From Bacteroidota bacterium (GTDB lineage: Bacteria > Bacteroidota > Ignavibacteria > T3Sed10-11): DNA of 8,490 bases. How positions within the stretch are numbered: position 1 is the stretch's first letter; each line of letters starts with the position of its first letter. The notes beneath the pieces are model-generated. The model searched no databases. It saw only the letters and a program-made list of their open reading frames with translations, and was not told where the DNA came from. Positions 1 through 6,707 of this stretch are shown here, in pieces. Where the stretch lies: positions 1 through 8,490 of the forward strand of contig SKXH01000007.1 of the NCBI GenBank assembly GCA_007128495.1. Direction: 5' to 3'. A program made the translations under genes and the position numbers.

Positions 1-1397
1 AAGGTATTCAAAAACTCGTTAAACTTCTCTACCGCCTGCCGGTATTGATCCATTCTGTAAAGGGTCCACCCCTCCCTGAACATCGCCTGACTTCTCAAAT
101 TAACCGGTATCTCTTCCTTCACTGCAAGAGATGCAAATGCAGTACGAGCAGACCCATAATCACCGAGCGCGATAAGACTCTCACCTAACATACGTGTCGC
201 TTGCGGGGCTGCATTGCTGCGGCTGTACTGTGTCGATACGGTTTCGAATGCATTTTTTGCATCCTCGTATTGTTCATCCTCATAGTAAAGCATTCCGAGT
301 TCATACATTGCTTCGGCAGCATAGCGTGTATCGGGAAAACGCGTTGCGGTCTGCTGCAATACTTCAGCAGAACGCTCGCGCTGGTTTGCATACTTCAATG
401 ACATACCGTATCGCAATGATGCCGCCTTTGCAATATCATCGTCACCGCGAACGAGAGGTTCGAATGCAGAAGCCGCTCCGGAATAATCTCCTAATTCAAT
501 ATGCGCCCACCCGAGTGCATATCGCACTTCGCGGGCAAGCCAGTGATCTGTGTAGTTATCGAGGAATGTCTCATAGTTAGTACGGGCTGCTTCGTAGTTA
601 TCCAGTTTGTAATGAGATTCACCGAGGAGATATATCGCTTCGGCTTTTTTCTCTTCATCGGTTATCTTATCGAGTGAATTACTCAACCACGTGATTGCTT
701 GTTCGTAACTTTGATTGTTGAAGTGATTCTCGCCAATCCGGATAAAAGCCGCGGAATATAACGGACTATCGGGGAATTCATTCAGAAGCTGCTCGTATAG
801 TTCGATAGCAAGGGAGTGTCTATTCCTGACTTCATTTACCCATCCCATAGAATACAGAGCATAATCACGCAGGCGGCTTTCCGGAAAATGTTCATATGCC
901 ATTGTGTAAAATCGAAGAGCGTTGTCGTAATCATCGGTCTGCATATATGATTCGCCGATCCAGTATGCAGCTTCGCCGGCAAGATCGTCTGACGGCTCCC
1001 TCTCAAGAACCTCCCGGAATGCACTAATCGCCTTCCGATAACTATCGCCGCGATATGCAATCTCGCCTAACCTGAAATATGCATCGGCAAGATACGGGCT
1101 GTTTGGATGGTCGCGAATAAATTGTTCATATTGGCGACCGGCCTCATCGTATTTTTCAAGAAAAAATAACGATTCAACCGATAGGAACCGTGCATTCATA
1201 ACTTTGGCGCTATTCGGGTATTTCCGGATAAAACTACGGAATTCATCGTGCGCCATTTGATACATTCTATCCCTGAATAATCCAACCGCAAACGCATAAT
1301 CCTGCTCTTCCTCTATCTGTCGCCTATCGGATTGTGATATGGCTGGTATGATGATCAACAGACAGAGAAGAAGGGATAGGACAGCCCTCCATTGCAT
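1..1397 (-). CDS. Exported tetratricopeptide-repeat protein (3' end beyond window)
   Basis: The reading frame is open from the ATG at 1397-1395 to the window edge, giving 465 codons with no stop. The start is supported by AAGGAG at 1409-1404, 6 nt upstream. Residues 1-21 form a Sec-type signal peptide: W3-R4, a hydrophobic run (about 5-17), then A19-I20-S21 before Q22. C12 lies inside the hydrophobic core and is not a convincing lipobox, so a soluble periplasmic or surface-associated protein is more likely than a lipoprotein. From about residue 30 on, the chain is TPR-like helical hairpins of the type A..Y..LGE..Y....Y..A...F......P.S. Equivalent 'xxY' turns fall at residues 83, 120, 157, 231, 268, 305, 377 and 414, a period of about 37 with about twelve repeats. 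The style resembles BamD/YbgF (Tol-Pal) type TPRs, which act as protein-binding scaffolds. No catalytic domain is visible in the part present. It is divergent from nrdJ and no functional link to it is evident. The exact role is unknown. Confidence 0.9.
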   Translation of the reverse strand, partial: MQWRAVLSLLLCLLIIIPAISQSDRRQIEEEQDYAFAVGLFRDRMYQMAHDEFRSFIRKYPNSAKVMNARFLSVESLFFLEKYDEAGRQYEQFIRDHPNSPYLADAYFRLGEIAYRGDSYRKAISAFREVLEREPSDDLAGEAAYWIGESYMQTDDYDNALRFYTMAYEHFPESRLRDYALYSMGWVNEVRNRHSLAIELYEQLLNEFPDSPLYSAAFIRIGENHFNNQSYEQAITWLSNSLDKITDEEKKAEAIYLLGESHYKLDNYEAARTNYETFLDNYTDHWLAREVRYALGWAHIELGDYSGAASAFEPLVRGDDDIAKAASLRYGMSLKYANQRERSAEVLQQTATRFPDTRYAAEAMYELGMLYYEDEQYEDAKNAFETVSTQYSRSNAAPQATRMLGESLIALGDYGSARTAFASLAVKEEIPVNLRSQAMFREGWTLYRMDQYRQAVEKFNEFLNT

Positions 1398-1403
1398 AAT
1401 TCT

Positions 1404-1409
1404 CTCCTT
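1404..1409 (-). promoter_or_regulatory. Ribosome-binding site of the TPR gene
   Basis: AAGGAG on the minus strand lies 6 nt before the ATG at 1397-1395. It fixes the start codon of the TPR protein, and the signal peptide begins directly there. Confidence 0.75.
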
Positions 1410-1456
1410 AGGTCAGTACTTAAAGTTTTTTCTTAACCAGATAATATAACCCATTT

Positions 1457-1485
1457 AATTTAACACGAGATTTATTTTAAATCAA
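1457..1485 (-). promoter_or_regulatory. Possible sigma70-type promoter for the TPR gene
   Basis: On the minus strand TTGATT (1485-1480) and TAAATT (1462-1457) are separated by 17 nt. Both boxes match the consensus only partly (about 4 of 6 each), in a region so AT-rich that such pairs occur by chance. The implied leader would be about 50 nt. This is only a candidate. Confidence 0.2.
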
Positions 1486-1792
1486 GTGTTTACAGCGATT
1501 TTTCACTAAAAATTCAAATATTAATTTTCAAGTATATAATAAATAGTGACGCAAATGAGTGTAGAAATGTTCCAATTTTTTTAAATAAATGATGTGCTAT
1601 GTACATGCCTGCGAAAAGAAGTGAAAAGGTTAGAATTTTGAGAAACATTTTTTTGGAAATAAGTGCCTCCCACGTGAATCAGGAATCGACATCTCCAAAA
1701 TATCTGCTGAAATACAAAAATTTATAATATCACCATAACTATAAATGTATAAATAAGTTACAACAATCAACTCACTTTTTTTATAAATGAAC
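1486..1792. other. AT-rich intergenic stretch without a recognisable gene
   Basis: This part of the divergent TPR/nrdJ intergenic region is very rich in A and T. It contains only low-complexity open frames, including a minus-strand frame across 1630-1947 with no ribosome-binding site and no domain-like composition. I found no tRNA, no cobalamin-riboswitch core, no intrinsic terminator and no second clear DnaA box. The only repeat noted is the 14-bp ACTTTTTTTATAAA at 1774-1787, which recurs downstream. Confidence 0.6.
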
Positions 1793-1821
1793 TTGTATAC
1801 ACATATAGGAGTTAATAAAAT
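1793..1821 (+). promoter_or_regulatory. Candidate promoter for the leader ORF/nrdJ
   Basis: TTGTAT (1793-1798) and TAAAAT (1816-1821) are separated by exactly 17 nt. The -10 box matches TATAAT at 5 of 6 positions; the -35 keeps only TTG. Transcription would begin near 1828, leaving an nrdJ leader of about 190 nt. If this is the real promoter, the ATG at 1820 lies upstream of the transcript, so the leader ORF would have to start later (ATG 1892) or not exist. The two readings compete. Confidence 0.35.
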
Positions 1822-2011
1822 GTGGATAACTTTTTTTATAAAAGTATTGACTCCAATTAAAAAATTATATATACTCAAAGTCCTATACGATATGGCGGAT
1901 CCGGGAATGCAAAACAGGAAAACTTCCAAATATGAGCCGGAAATCAAAAAAATTTTATCTCAGCTTGTTTTATTATCCCACAATATAAAAAATTTAATGC
2001 GGAGGGCGTAA
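1820..2011 (+). CDS. Possible 63-residue leader ORF coupled to nrdJ
   Basis: The ATG at 1820 is preceded by AGGAG (1807-1811) at 8 nt spacing. An upstream in-frame ATG at 1787 has no such site. The frame runs 63 codons to TAA at 2009-2011, only 3 nt before the nrdJ start, and the nrdJ Shine-Dalgarno (2001-2006) is embedded in its last codons, the arrangement expected for translational coupling. The product would have a hydrophobic, basic N-terminal part (residues about 1-24) and a lysine-rich, helix-prone C-terminal half ending in MRRA. No family is recognised. Against it: A/T-driven codon use unlike nrdJ, conflict with the candidate promoter, and a length possible by chance in AT-rich DNA. 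A shorter 39-residue version from ATG 1892 lacks a ribosome-binding site. Confidence 0.3.
   Translation: MWITFFIKVLTPIKKLYILKVLYDMADPGMQNRKTSKYEPEIKKILSQLVLLSHNIKNLMRRA
1821..1829 (-). promoter_or_regulatory. Perfect DnaA box upstream of nrdJ
   Basis: TGTGGATAA on the plus strand is the exact complement of the consensus DnaA box TTATCCACA. It starts at the last base of the candidate -10 box, where bound DnaA would cover the transcription start. It is known that DnaA controls the nrdAB ribonucleotide reductase operon in E. coli, linking dNTP supply to replication initiation. A similar link here is inference. A degenerate TTATCCCACA lies at 1973-1982. One perfect box does not make a replication origin. 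Confidence 0.5.
2001..2006 (+). promoter_or_regulatory. Ribosome-binding site of nrdJ
   Basis: GGAGGG lies 8 nt before the ATG at 2015-2017 and selects that start for nrdJ. It overlaps the last codons of the possible leader ORF. Confidence 0.75.
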
Positions 2012-2014
2012 ATT

Positions 2015-4795
2015 ATGGGGCAGACAACCAATTCCACCAACAGCACAACAAAAAGTGCGGTACCAACCGCCGCCAAAGAAGCCCGGAAACAAAACGGCGA
2101 CCCACACAAAGGATTGTCCTTTGAACGGTATTTCACCAAAAAGGGGAAGCACCCGTTTGACGAAATAGAATGGGATTACCGGACTGCGTCAATTACAAAC
2201 GAGCGTGGTGAAGTTATTTTCGAGCAGAAGGATGTCGAAGTTCCCAAATCCTGGTCGATGACCGCAACAAACGTGGTGGTGTCGAAATATTTTCATGGAC
2301 AACTCGGTTCACCCGAACGCGAAACAAGCGTACGGCAGCTCGTAGATCGTGTTGCCCGCACCATTACCGAATGGGGCAGGCAGGGCGATTATTTTACCAA
2401 CGAAGACGATGCCGAAACGTTTTATCACGAGCTTAGTTACTTACTCGTCCATCAGCATTTCTCATTTAACAGCCCCGTATGGTTTAACTGTGGAGTAGAA
2501 GAAAAGCCCCAATGTTCCGCATGTTTTATTAACTCTGTTGAAGACACAATGGAGTCGATACTCGAACTTGCACGTACCGAAGGGAGACTGTTTAAGTGGG
2601 GATCGGGAACGGGCTCAAATCTTTCAACACTCCGCTCATCGAAAGAACAACTTTCCGGCGGCGGCACCGCATCGGGTCCCGTATCTTTTATGAAGGGATA
2701 TGATGCCTTTGCCGGTGTCATCAAATCGGGCGGTAAAACGCGGCGCGCTGCAAAGATGGTTATCCTCAACGCCAACCATCCCGACATTCGCAACTTTATT
2801 AACTGCAAAGCCGATGAGGAGAAAAAAGCGTGGGCATTGATCGAAGCCGGCTATAACCCGGGATTCAATGTGCCGGGCGGCGCATATGATTCTATCGCTT
2901 ATCAAAATGCCAATCACTCCGTGCGGGTAACCGACGATTTTATGCGGGCCGTTCTTGAAGATAAAGAATGGACAACAAAATCAGTGCGCGGTAAACATCC
3001 TGTCGATACGTATCGTGCACGCGATCTAATGAAAGAGATATCCGAGTCCGCCTGGATCTGCGGCGATCCGGGTATGCAGTTCGATACTACCATTAATAAC
3101 TGGCATACGTGTCCGAATACCGCTCCGATCAACGCTTCAAATCCCTGCAGCGAGTATATGTTCCTCGACAACTCCTCCTGCAACCTCGGCTCGCTGAACG
3201 TGATGAAATTTCGCCGGCAGGACGGCGAGTTCGACATCGAGCGTTTCAAAAAAGCGGTAAGCGTTGTTATCACCGCAATGGAGATCATCGTGGGCAACGC
3301 AAGCTACCCGACCGATAAAATAGAAAAGAATTCACACGAGTATCGACCGCTCGGTCTCGGCTACGCAAACCTCGGCGCACTGTTGATGGCGCGCGGCCTT
3401 CCTTACGACAGCGATGAAGGCCGTTCATACGCCGCAGCAGTTACCTCGATAATGGCGGGACAGGCATATAAGCAATCGGCACTCATTGCAGAAACTACCG
3501 GGCCGTTTGCCGGCTATGCAAAAAACCGGGAACCGATGCTTCGGGTCATCAACAAACACGGTCTTCACGCAGAAAAGATCGAGAACGACGAACTGCCGAA
3601 CGAGCTGAAAGATGAAGCGGTGGCTGTATGGAAGGATGCATATAAACTCGGTCAGAAGTTCGGCTTCCGGAATTCACAGGCGACCGTGCTCGCTCCGACC
3701 GGAACCATCGGGTTTATGATGGATTGCGATACTACCGGCGTCGAGCCCGATATCGCCCTTGTAAAATACAAAAAACTTGTTGGCGGCGGATTGATGAAAA
3801 TCGTCAATCAGACCGTGCCGCTTGCATTACGTAAACTCGGTTACAACGAAGAACAGCGCAAGAAGATCATCGATTACATCGATAAAAATGATACCATAGA
3901 AGGCGCGCCGTTATTAAGCGAAGAGCATTTGCCGGTATTCGACTGCGCGTTTACTCCGACCAAGGGAATACGTTCCATCCATTATCTCGGTCACATCCGG
4001 ATGATGGCGGCAACGCAGCCCTATATGAGCGGTGCAATATCGAAGACCGTTAATATGCCGAACTCCGCAACAGCAGAAGATATTGCACAGGCATATATCG
4101 AAGCGTGGAAGCTCGGCCTTAAAGCAATTGCCATCTACCGCGACGGCTCCAAACGCACGCAACCGCTGAGCACATCGCTCGACGAGAAGAAGAAAGCACG
4201 CAAAGTATCACGACGCCGCCTGCCGGACGAACGGCAATCGGTTACACATAAGTTCAGCATTGCCGGTCACGAAGGATACATCACCGTCGGCATGTATGAG
4301 GATGGAACACCGGGTGAGATCTTCATTACAATGTCGAAAGAGGGTTCGACTATTTCGGGCCTGATGGATTCGTTCGCGACGGCGATCTCGCTGGCATTGC
4401 AATACGGCGTACCGCTCAAAGTTCTTGCAGACAAATTCTCCCACGCGCGCTATGAGCCGTCGGGCTTTACAACCAACAAAAATATCCCGATCGCCAAGTC
4501 GATCACCGATTACATCTTCCGGTGGCTGGCGTTGAAGTTCCTGCCGGAAGATGAGCACCCGCAAACGGCACCGCAGGAGAACGGCGGCAGCATCCGCAGT
4601 CCCGAAGGTCAACGGATGCAGGTCTCGTTAGATTCAAAACAATCAGAGGAGAAAAAAGCTCAGGACCAGAAAGAACAGCAGATATTCGAGTCGCAAGCCG
4701 ATGCCCCCTCCTGCCATGAATGCGGCAGCATTATGGTCAGAAGCGGAAGCTGCTACAAGTGCTTCAACTGCGGCGCAACGAGCGGGTGTTCTTAA
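2015..4795 (+). CDS. nrdJ: Adenosylcobalamin-dependent (class II) ribonucleotide reductase
   Basis: Cytosolic enzyme that reduces ribonucleotides to deoxyribonucleotides, using a 5'-deoxyadenosyl radical from coenzyme B12 to make an active-site thiyl radical. The 926-residue protein is complete. The finger-loop triad is N376-P-C378-S-E380, with C378 the expected thiyl-radical cysteine. C389, 11 residues on (SSCNLGSLN), and C170 (QCSACF) match the redox pair known from Thermotoga NrdJ (C322/C333 and C133 by family comparison). Other reductase motifs are FNSPVWFNCG (151-160), APTGTIG (560-566) and AIYRDGSKR (706-714). Residues about 740-842 form a TSCPD domain. After a charged linker (about 845-895), a cysteine-rich tail (C900, C903, C913, C916, C919, C925) resembles a zinc ribbon and should also supply the thiols that re-reduce the active site. 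Residues 1-30 are a polar Asn/Thr-rich extension. GGAGGG at 2001-2006 supports the start. It reads as a monocistronic gene ended by the hairpin at 4957. Confidence 0.96.
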   Translation: MGQTTNSTNSTTKSAVPTAAKEARKQNGDPHKGLSFERYFTKKGKHPFDEIEWDYRTASITNERGEVIFEQKDVEVPKSWSMTATNVVVSKYFHGQLGSPERETSVRQLVDRVARTITEWGRQGDYFTNEDDAETFYHELSYLLVHQHFSFNSPVWFNCGVEEKPQCSACFINSVEDTMESILELARTEGRLFKWGSGTGSNLSTLRSSKEQLSGGGTASGPVSFMKGYDAFAGVIKSGGKTRRAAKMVILNANHPDIRNFINCKADEEKKAWALIEAGYNPGFNVPGGAYDSIAYQNANHSVRVTDDFMRAVLEDKEWTTKSVRGKHPVDTYRARDLMKEISESAWICGDPGMQFDTTINNWHTCPNTAPINASNPCSEYMFLDNSSCNLGSLNVMKFRRQDGEFDIERFKKAVSVVITAMEIIVGNASYPTDKIEKNSHEYRPLGLGYANLGALLMARGLPYDSDEGRSYAAAVTSIMAGQAYKQSALIAETTGPFAGYAKNREPMLRVINKHGLHAEKIENDELPNELKDEAVAVWKDAYKLGQKFGFRNSQATVLAPTGTIGFMMDCDTTGVEPDIALVKYKKLVGGGLMKIVNQTVPLALRKLGYNEEQRKKIIDYIDKNDTIEGAPLLSEEHLPVFDCAFTPTKGIRSIHYLGHIRMMAATQPYMSGAISKTVNMPNSATAEDIAQAYIEAWKLGLKAIAIYRDGSKRTQPLSTSLDEKKKARKVSRRRLPDERQSVTHKFSIAGHEGYITVGMYEDGTPGEIFITMSKEGSTISGLMDSFATAISLALQYGVPLKVLADKFSHARYEPSGFTTNKNIPIAKSITDYIFRWLALKFLPEDEHPQTAPQENGGSIRSPEGQRMQVSLDSKQSEEKKAQDQKEQQIFESQADAPSCHECGSIMVRSGSCYKCFNCGATSGCS

Positions 4796-4804
4796 GACGA
4801 GACC

Positions 4805-4854
4805 GATGGAGTTCATCTGAGGGCAGGCATAAGCGAAGGGAGGTGGCCTCCATC
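4805..4854 (+). other. Small inverted repeats in the nrdJ 3' untranslated region
   Basis: GATGGAG (4805-4811) can pair with CTCCATC (4848-4854). A competing small hairpin, GGAGG-TGG-CCTCC, lies at 4839-4851. No U-run follows, so neither is a terminator. The roughly 160 nt between the nrdJ stop and the terminator hold no recognisable gene. Confidence 0.3.
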
Positions 4855-4956
4855 CGGGTGAGAAATGAAAGAATGATTGATTGTATTTATGCTTGAACTT
4901 AAGTGATGAACGAGTGATTTGTTGATTGGGAGGCCCGGCATCCGCAAAAAATGAGT

Positions 4957-4988
4957 AAGCCGAACCGGTGATCGTGCCGGTTCGGCTT
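4957..4988 (+). terminator. Intrinsic terminator of nrdJ
   Basis: A perfect 12-bp stem, AAGCCGAACCGG / CCGGTTCGGCTT, encloses an 8-nt loop (4969-4976). The 3' arm runs into a T-rich tract (TTTTGTGTTTATTT). It ends transcription from nrdJ about 160 nt past its stop and insulates the restriction-modification cassette, which therefore needs its own promoter in 4989-5047. The stem is nearly symmetric but the 5' side lacks a long A-run, so it should work mainly in the nrdJ direction. Confidence 0.88.
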
Positions 4989-4998
4989 TTGTGTTTAT

Positions 4999-5027
4999 TT
5001 AGATTTTTTGTATTTTTAAATTAAAAT
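4999..5027 (+). promoter_or_regulatory. Possible promoter region of the methyltransferase gene
   Basis: Only 59 nt separate the terminator from the methyltransferase ATG. TTAGAT (4999-5004) and TAAAAT (5022-5027) are 17 nt apart, but only the -10 is a good match. The element TTAGATTTT (4999-5007) recurs at 6648-6656 in front of the endonuclease gene. No Shine-Dalgarno precedes the ATG at 5048. Confidence 0.25.
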
Positions 5028-5047
5028 ATACACTCTCCAAGTTAAAT

Positions 5048-6637
5048 ATGTTATTCAAAGATAAAAACTTACTCACTATAAAGGAAGCCAGTGAATGGGC
5101 AAGTAATCATCTTGACCGTTCAATCAGTATATCAAATATTTCATATTTAGTTCAATACGGAAGAGTTAAAAAATATACTGACAACGGTAATGTTTATGTG
5201 AATAAGAAAGAATTATTAAAATATTACCAATCTTATCACGGTAAAAGAGAAATTCAATGGAAAAAAAACCTTGGTGATGATTTAAACTGGCATCTATCAT
5301 TCGATCACCTCCGTGAAGTCGATACGACAAAACATGTCCACCGTCTCCATCCATACAAAGGCAAATTTATACCGCAACTGGTTGAATATTTTCTCGATGA
5401 TCACACCGATGAGTTTAAGAAAGAAGTATTCTTCCAAAAAGGAGAGATAATCCTCGATCCGTTTTGCGGCAGCGGAACTACTCTTGTACAAGCTAACGAA
5501 CTCGGAATGCATGCGGTAGGTGTGGACGTCTCGGATTTTAACGCACTCATCAGTAATGCGAAGATCAAGAAATACAACTTCACGGAATTACATGATGAAA
5601 TACAAAAGATAACAAACGAGCTTAGAAAATTTCTTGCAAAAACCAACATAAAAGAATTTGACGATGAACTCACAGCTAAGCTGACCAACCTGAATAATAA
5701 ATACTTTCCTTCTCCCGATTACAAATACAGATTAAGAAATAATGAAATTGATGAGGAAGAATACAGTAGAAAACACGTCGCAAATTTTATAAAAACATAC
5801 AATGACTTAGTCAAGAAACACAATATTAAATTAGAACAAGATAGCGAAGATACATTTTTAGACAAGTGGTACTTGCATCCGATACGACAAGAAATCGATC
5901 TTGTTTTTAATTTAATTAAAAACATTGAAAATTTAGCAACAAAAAAGATAATCATTATAATACTGAGCCGTACAATCAGATCGTGCAGAGCTACCACTCA
6001 TTCGGACCTTGCAACTCTTGTAAATCCGGTCATCGAACCGTATTATTGCACAAAACACAGCAAAATCTGCAAGCCATTGTTCTCGATTCTGGGATGGTGG
6101 ACCAGATACTCAAAAGATACCCTTCAAAGATTAGCTAAATTCAACAACTTAAGAACCGATACATACCAATACTGTTTAACCGGTGATTCCCGCTCAATCA
6201 ACATTTTCGAAGAAATAAAAAAAAGAAATTCTAAATTCGGAGGTCTCTTAGAAAAACAAAAATTCGCAGGCATATTCTCAAGTCCCCCATATGTCGGACT
6301 GATCGATTATCATGAACAACATGCTTATGCGTATGATCTTTTCGGCTTTGAACGGAAGGATGATTACGAAATCGGCCCGCTATTCAAAGGCAAAGGACTC
6401 GAAGCGAGAGAATCATATGCACAAGGTATAGCAGATGTATTAAATAACTGTAAAAAATACTTAGCTGAAGATTATAACGTTTTCCTTGTTGCAAATGATA
6501 AATTCAATCTTTACCCTAAAATTGCAGAGCTTAGTGAAATGAAGATAGTTAAAATTTATAAAAGACCAGTACTCAACCGATCTGAACGGGATAAAGGGGC
6601 TTATTCGGAGTTGATATTTCATATGAAAAAGATGTAA
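5048..6637 (+). CDS. Type II DNA methyltransferase, probably N4-cytosine specific, with N-terminal HTH-like segment
   Basis: Modification half of a restriction-modification pair; it should transfer a methyl group from S-adenosylmethionine to DNA. The 529-residue protein has SAM-binding motif I at D137-P-F-C-G-S-G-T-T145, an acidic motif II in GVDVSD (158-163) and catalytic motif IV S412-P-P-Y415. SPPY is typical of N4-cytosine methyltransferases, although amino-methyltransferase motifs overlap and N6-adenine cannot be excluded. HPYKGKFIPQ (101-110) precedes motif I, as in many DPFCGSGTT enzymes. The order I, long insert (about 175-400), then IV is alpha-like, with the insert a likely target-recognition region. 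It contains a Cys/His-bearing block (C313, H318, C334, H337, C341). Residues about 7-58 (LLTIKEASEW, later VYVNKKELLKYY) look like a MerR/excisionase winged helix-turn-helix, perhaps autoregulatory. The gene is much more AT-rich than nrdJ, suggesting transfer. No ribosome-binding site is seen. The endonuclease gene follows after 70 nt. Confidence 0.9.
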   Translation: MLFKDKNLLTIKEASEWASNHLDRSISISNISYLVQYGRVKKYTDNGNVYVNKKELLKYYQSYHGKREIQWKKNLGDDLNWHLSFDHLREVDTTKHVHRLHPYKGKFIPQLVEYFLDDHTDEFKKEVFFQKGEIILDPFCGSGTTLVQANELGMHAVGVDVSDFNALISNAKIKKYNFTELHDEIQKITNELRKFLAKTNIKEFDDELTAKLTNLNNKYFPSPDYKYRLRNNEIDEEEYSRKHVANFIKTYNDLVKKHNIKLEQDSEDTFLDKWYLHPIRQEIDLVFNLIKNIENLATKKIIIIILSRTIRSCRATTHSDLATLVNPVIEPYYCTKHSKICKPLFSILGWWTRYSKDTLQRLAKFNNLRTDTYQYCLTGDSRSINIFEEIKKRNSKFGGLLEKQKFAGIFSSPPYVGLIDYHEQHAYAYDLFGFERKDDYEIGPLFKGKGLEARESYAQGIADVLNNCKKYLAEDYNVFLVANDKFNLYPKIAELSEMKIVKIYKRPVLNRSERDKGAYSELIFHMKKM

Positions 6638-6649
6638 CTATCCCTTCTT

Positions 6650-6670
6650 AGATTTTACAAATCTTATAAT
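6650..6670 (+). promoter_or_regulatory. Dyad and -10 box before the endonuclease gene
   Basis: A perfect 6-bp inverted repeat with a 3-nt spacer, AGATTT-TAC-AAATCT, spans 6650-6664. A consensus -10 hexamer TATAAT (6665-6670) directly abuts it. No good -35 is visible. A protein on the dyad would block this possible internal promoter, which would give the endonuclease separate timing from the methyltransferase, as many type II systems need. Function is inferred. Confidence 0.35.
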
Positions 6671-6707
6671 AAAACAGATGTTGTGATTTATCACTTTCAA
6701 CCTCATT

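Larger units (their letters stand above)
1774..1842. repeat. 14-bp direct repeat pair flanking the candidate nrdJ promoter
   Basis: ACTTTTTTTATAAA occurs at 1774-1787 and again, identically, at 1829-1842, 55 bp apart start to start. The copies bracket the candidate promoter and the DnaA box. The sequence is low-complexity A/T, so chance or slippage is possible. It could equally be a paired protein-binding site. Confidence 0.4.

Noticed and set aside
194..580. Plus-strand 128-residue frame inside the TPR gene
   Set aside because: Cys/His/Arg-rich shadow antisense to a continuous TPR coding sequence.
1630..1947. 105-residue minus-strand open frame in the TPR/nrdJ intergenic region
   Set aside because: No ribosome-binding site, composition driven by A/T, overlaps the candidate promoter and DnaA box and has no domain-like pattern.
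1441..1990. Replication origin (AT-rich DNA plus DnaA box)
   Set aside because: Only one perfect DnaA box, no cluster, and no dnaA, dnaN or repeat array nearby.
1978..1991. CCACAATATAAAAA, similar to the NrdR box
   Set aside because: Matches the consensus at about 10 of 14 positions but lacks the 3' GT and has no second box about 31 bp away; NrdR boxes normally occur in pairs.
1486..2014. Possible cobalamin riboswitch before a B12-dependent enzyme
   Set aside because: No B12-box-like core or surrounding helices seen; such riboswitches usually control B12-independent isozymes or B12 synthesis and transport, not nrdJ.
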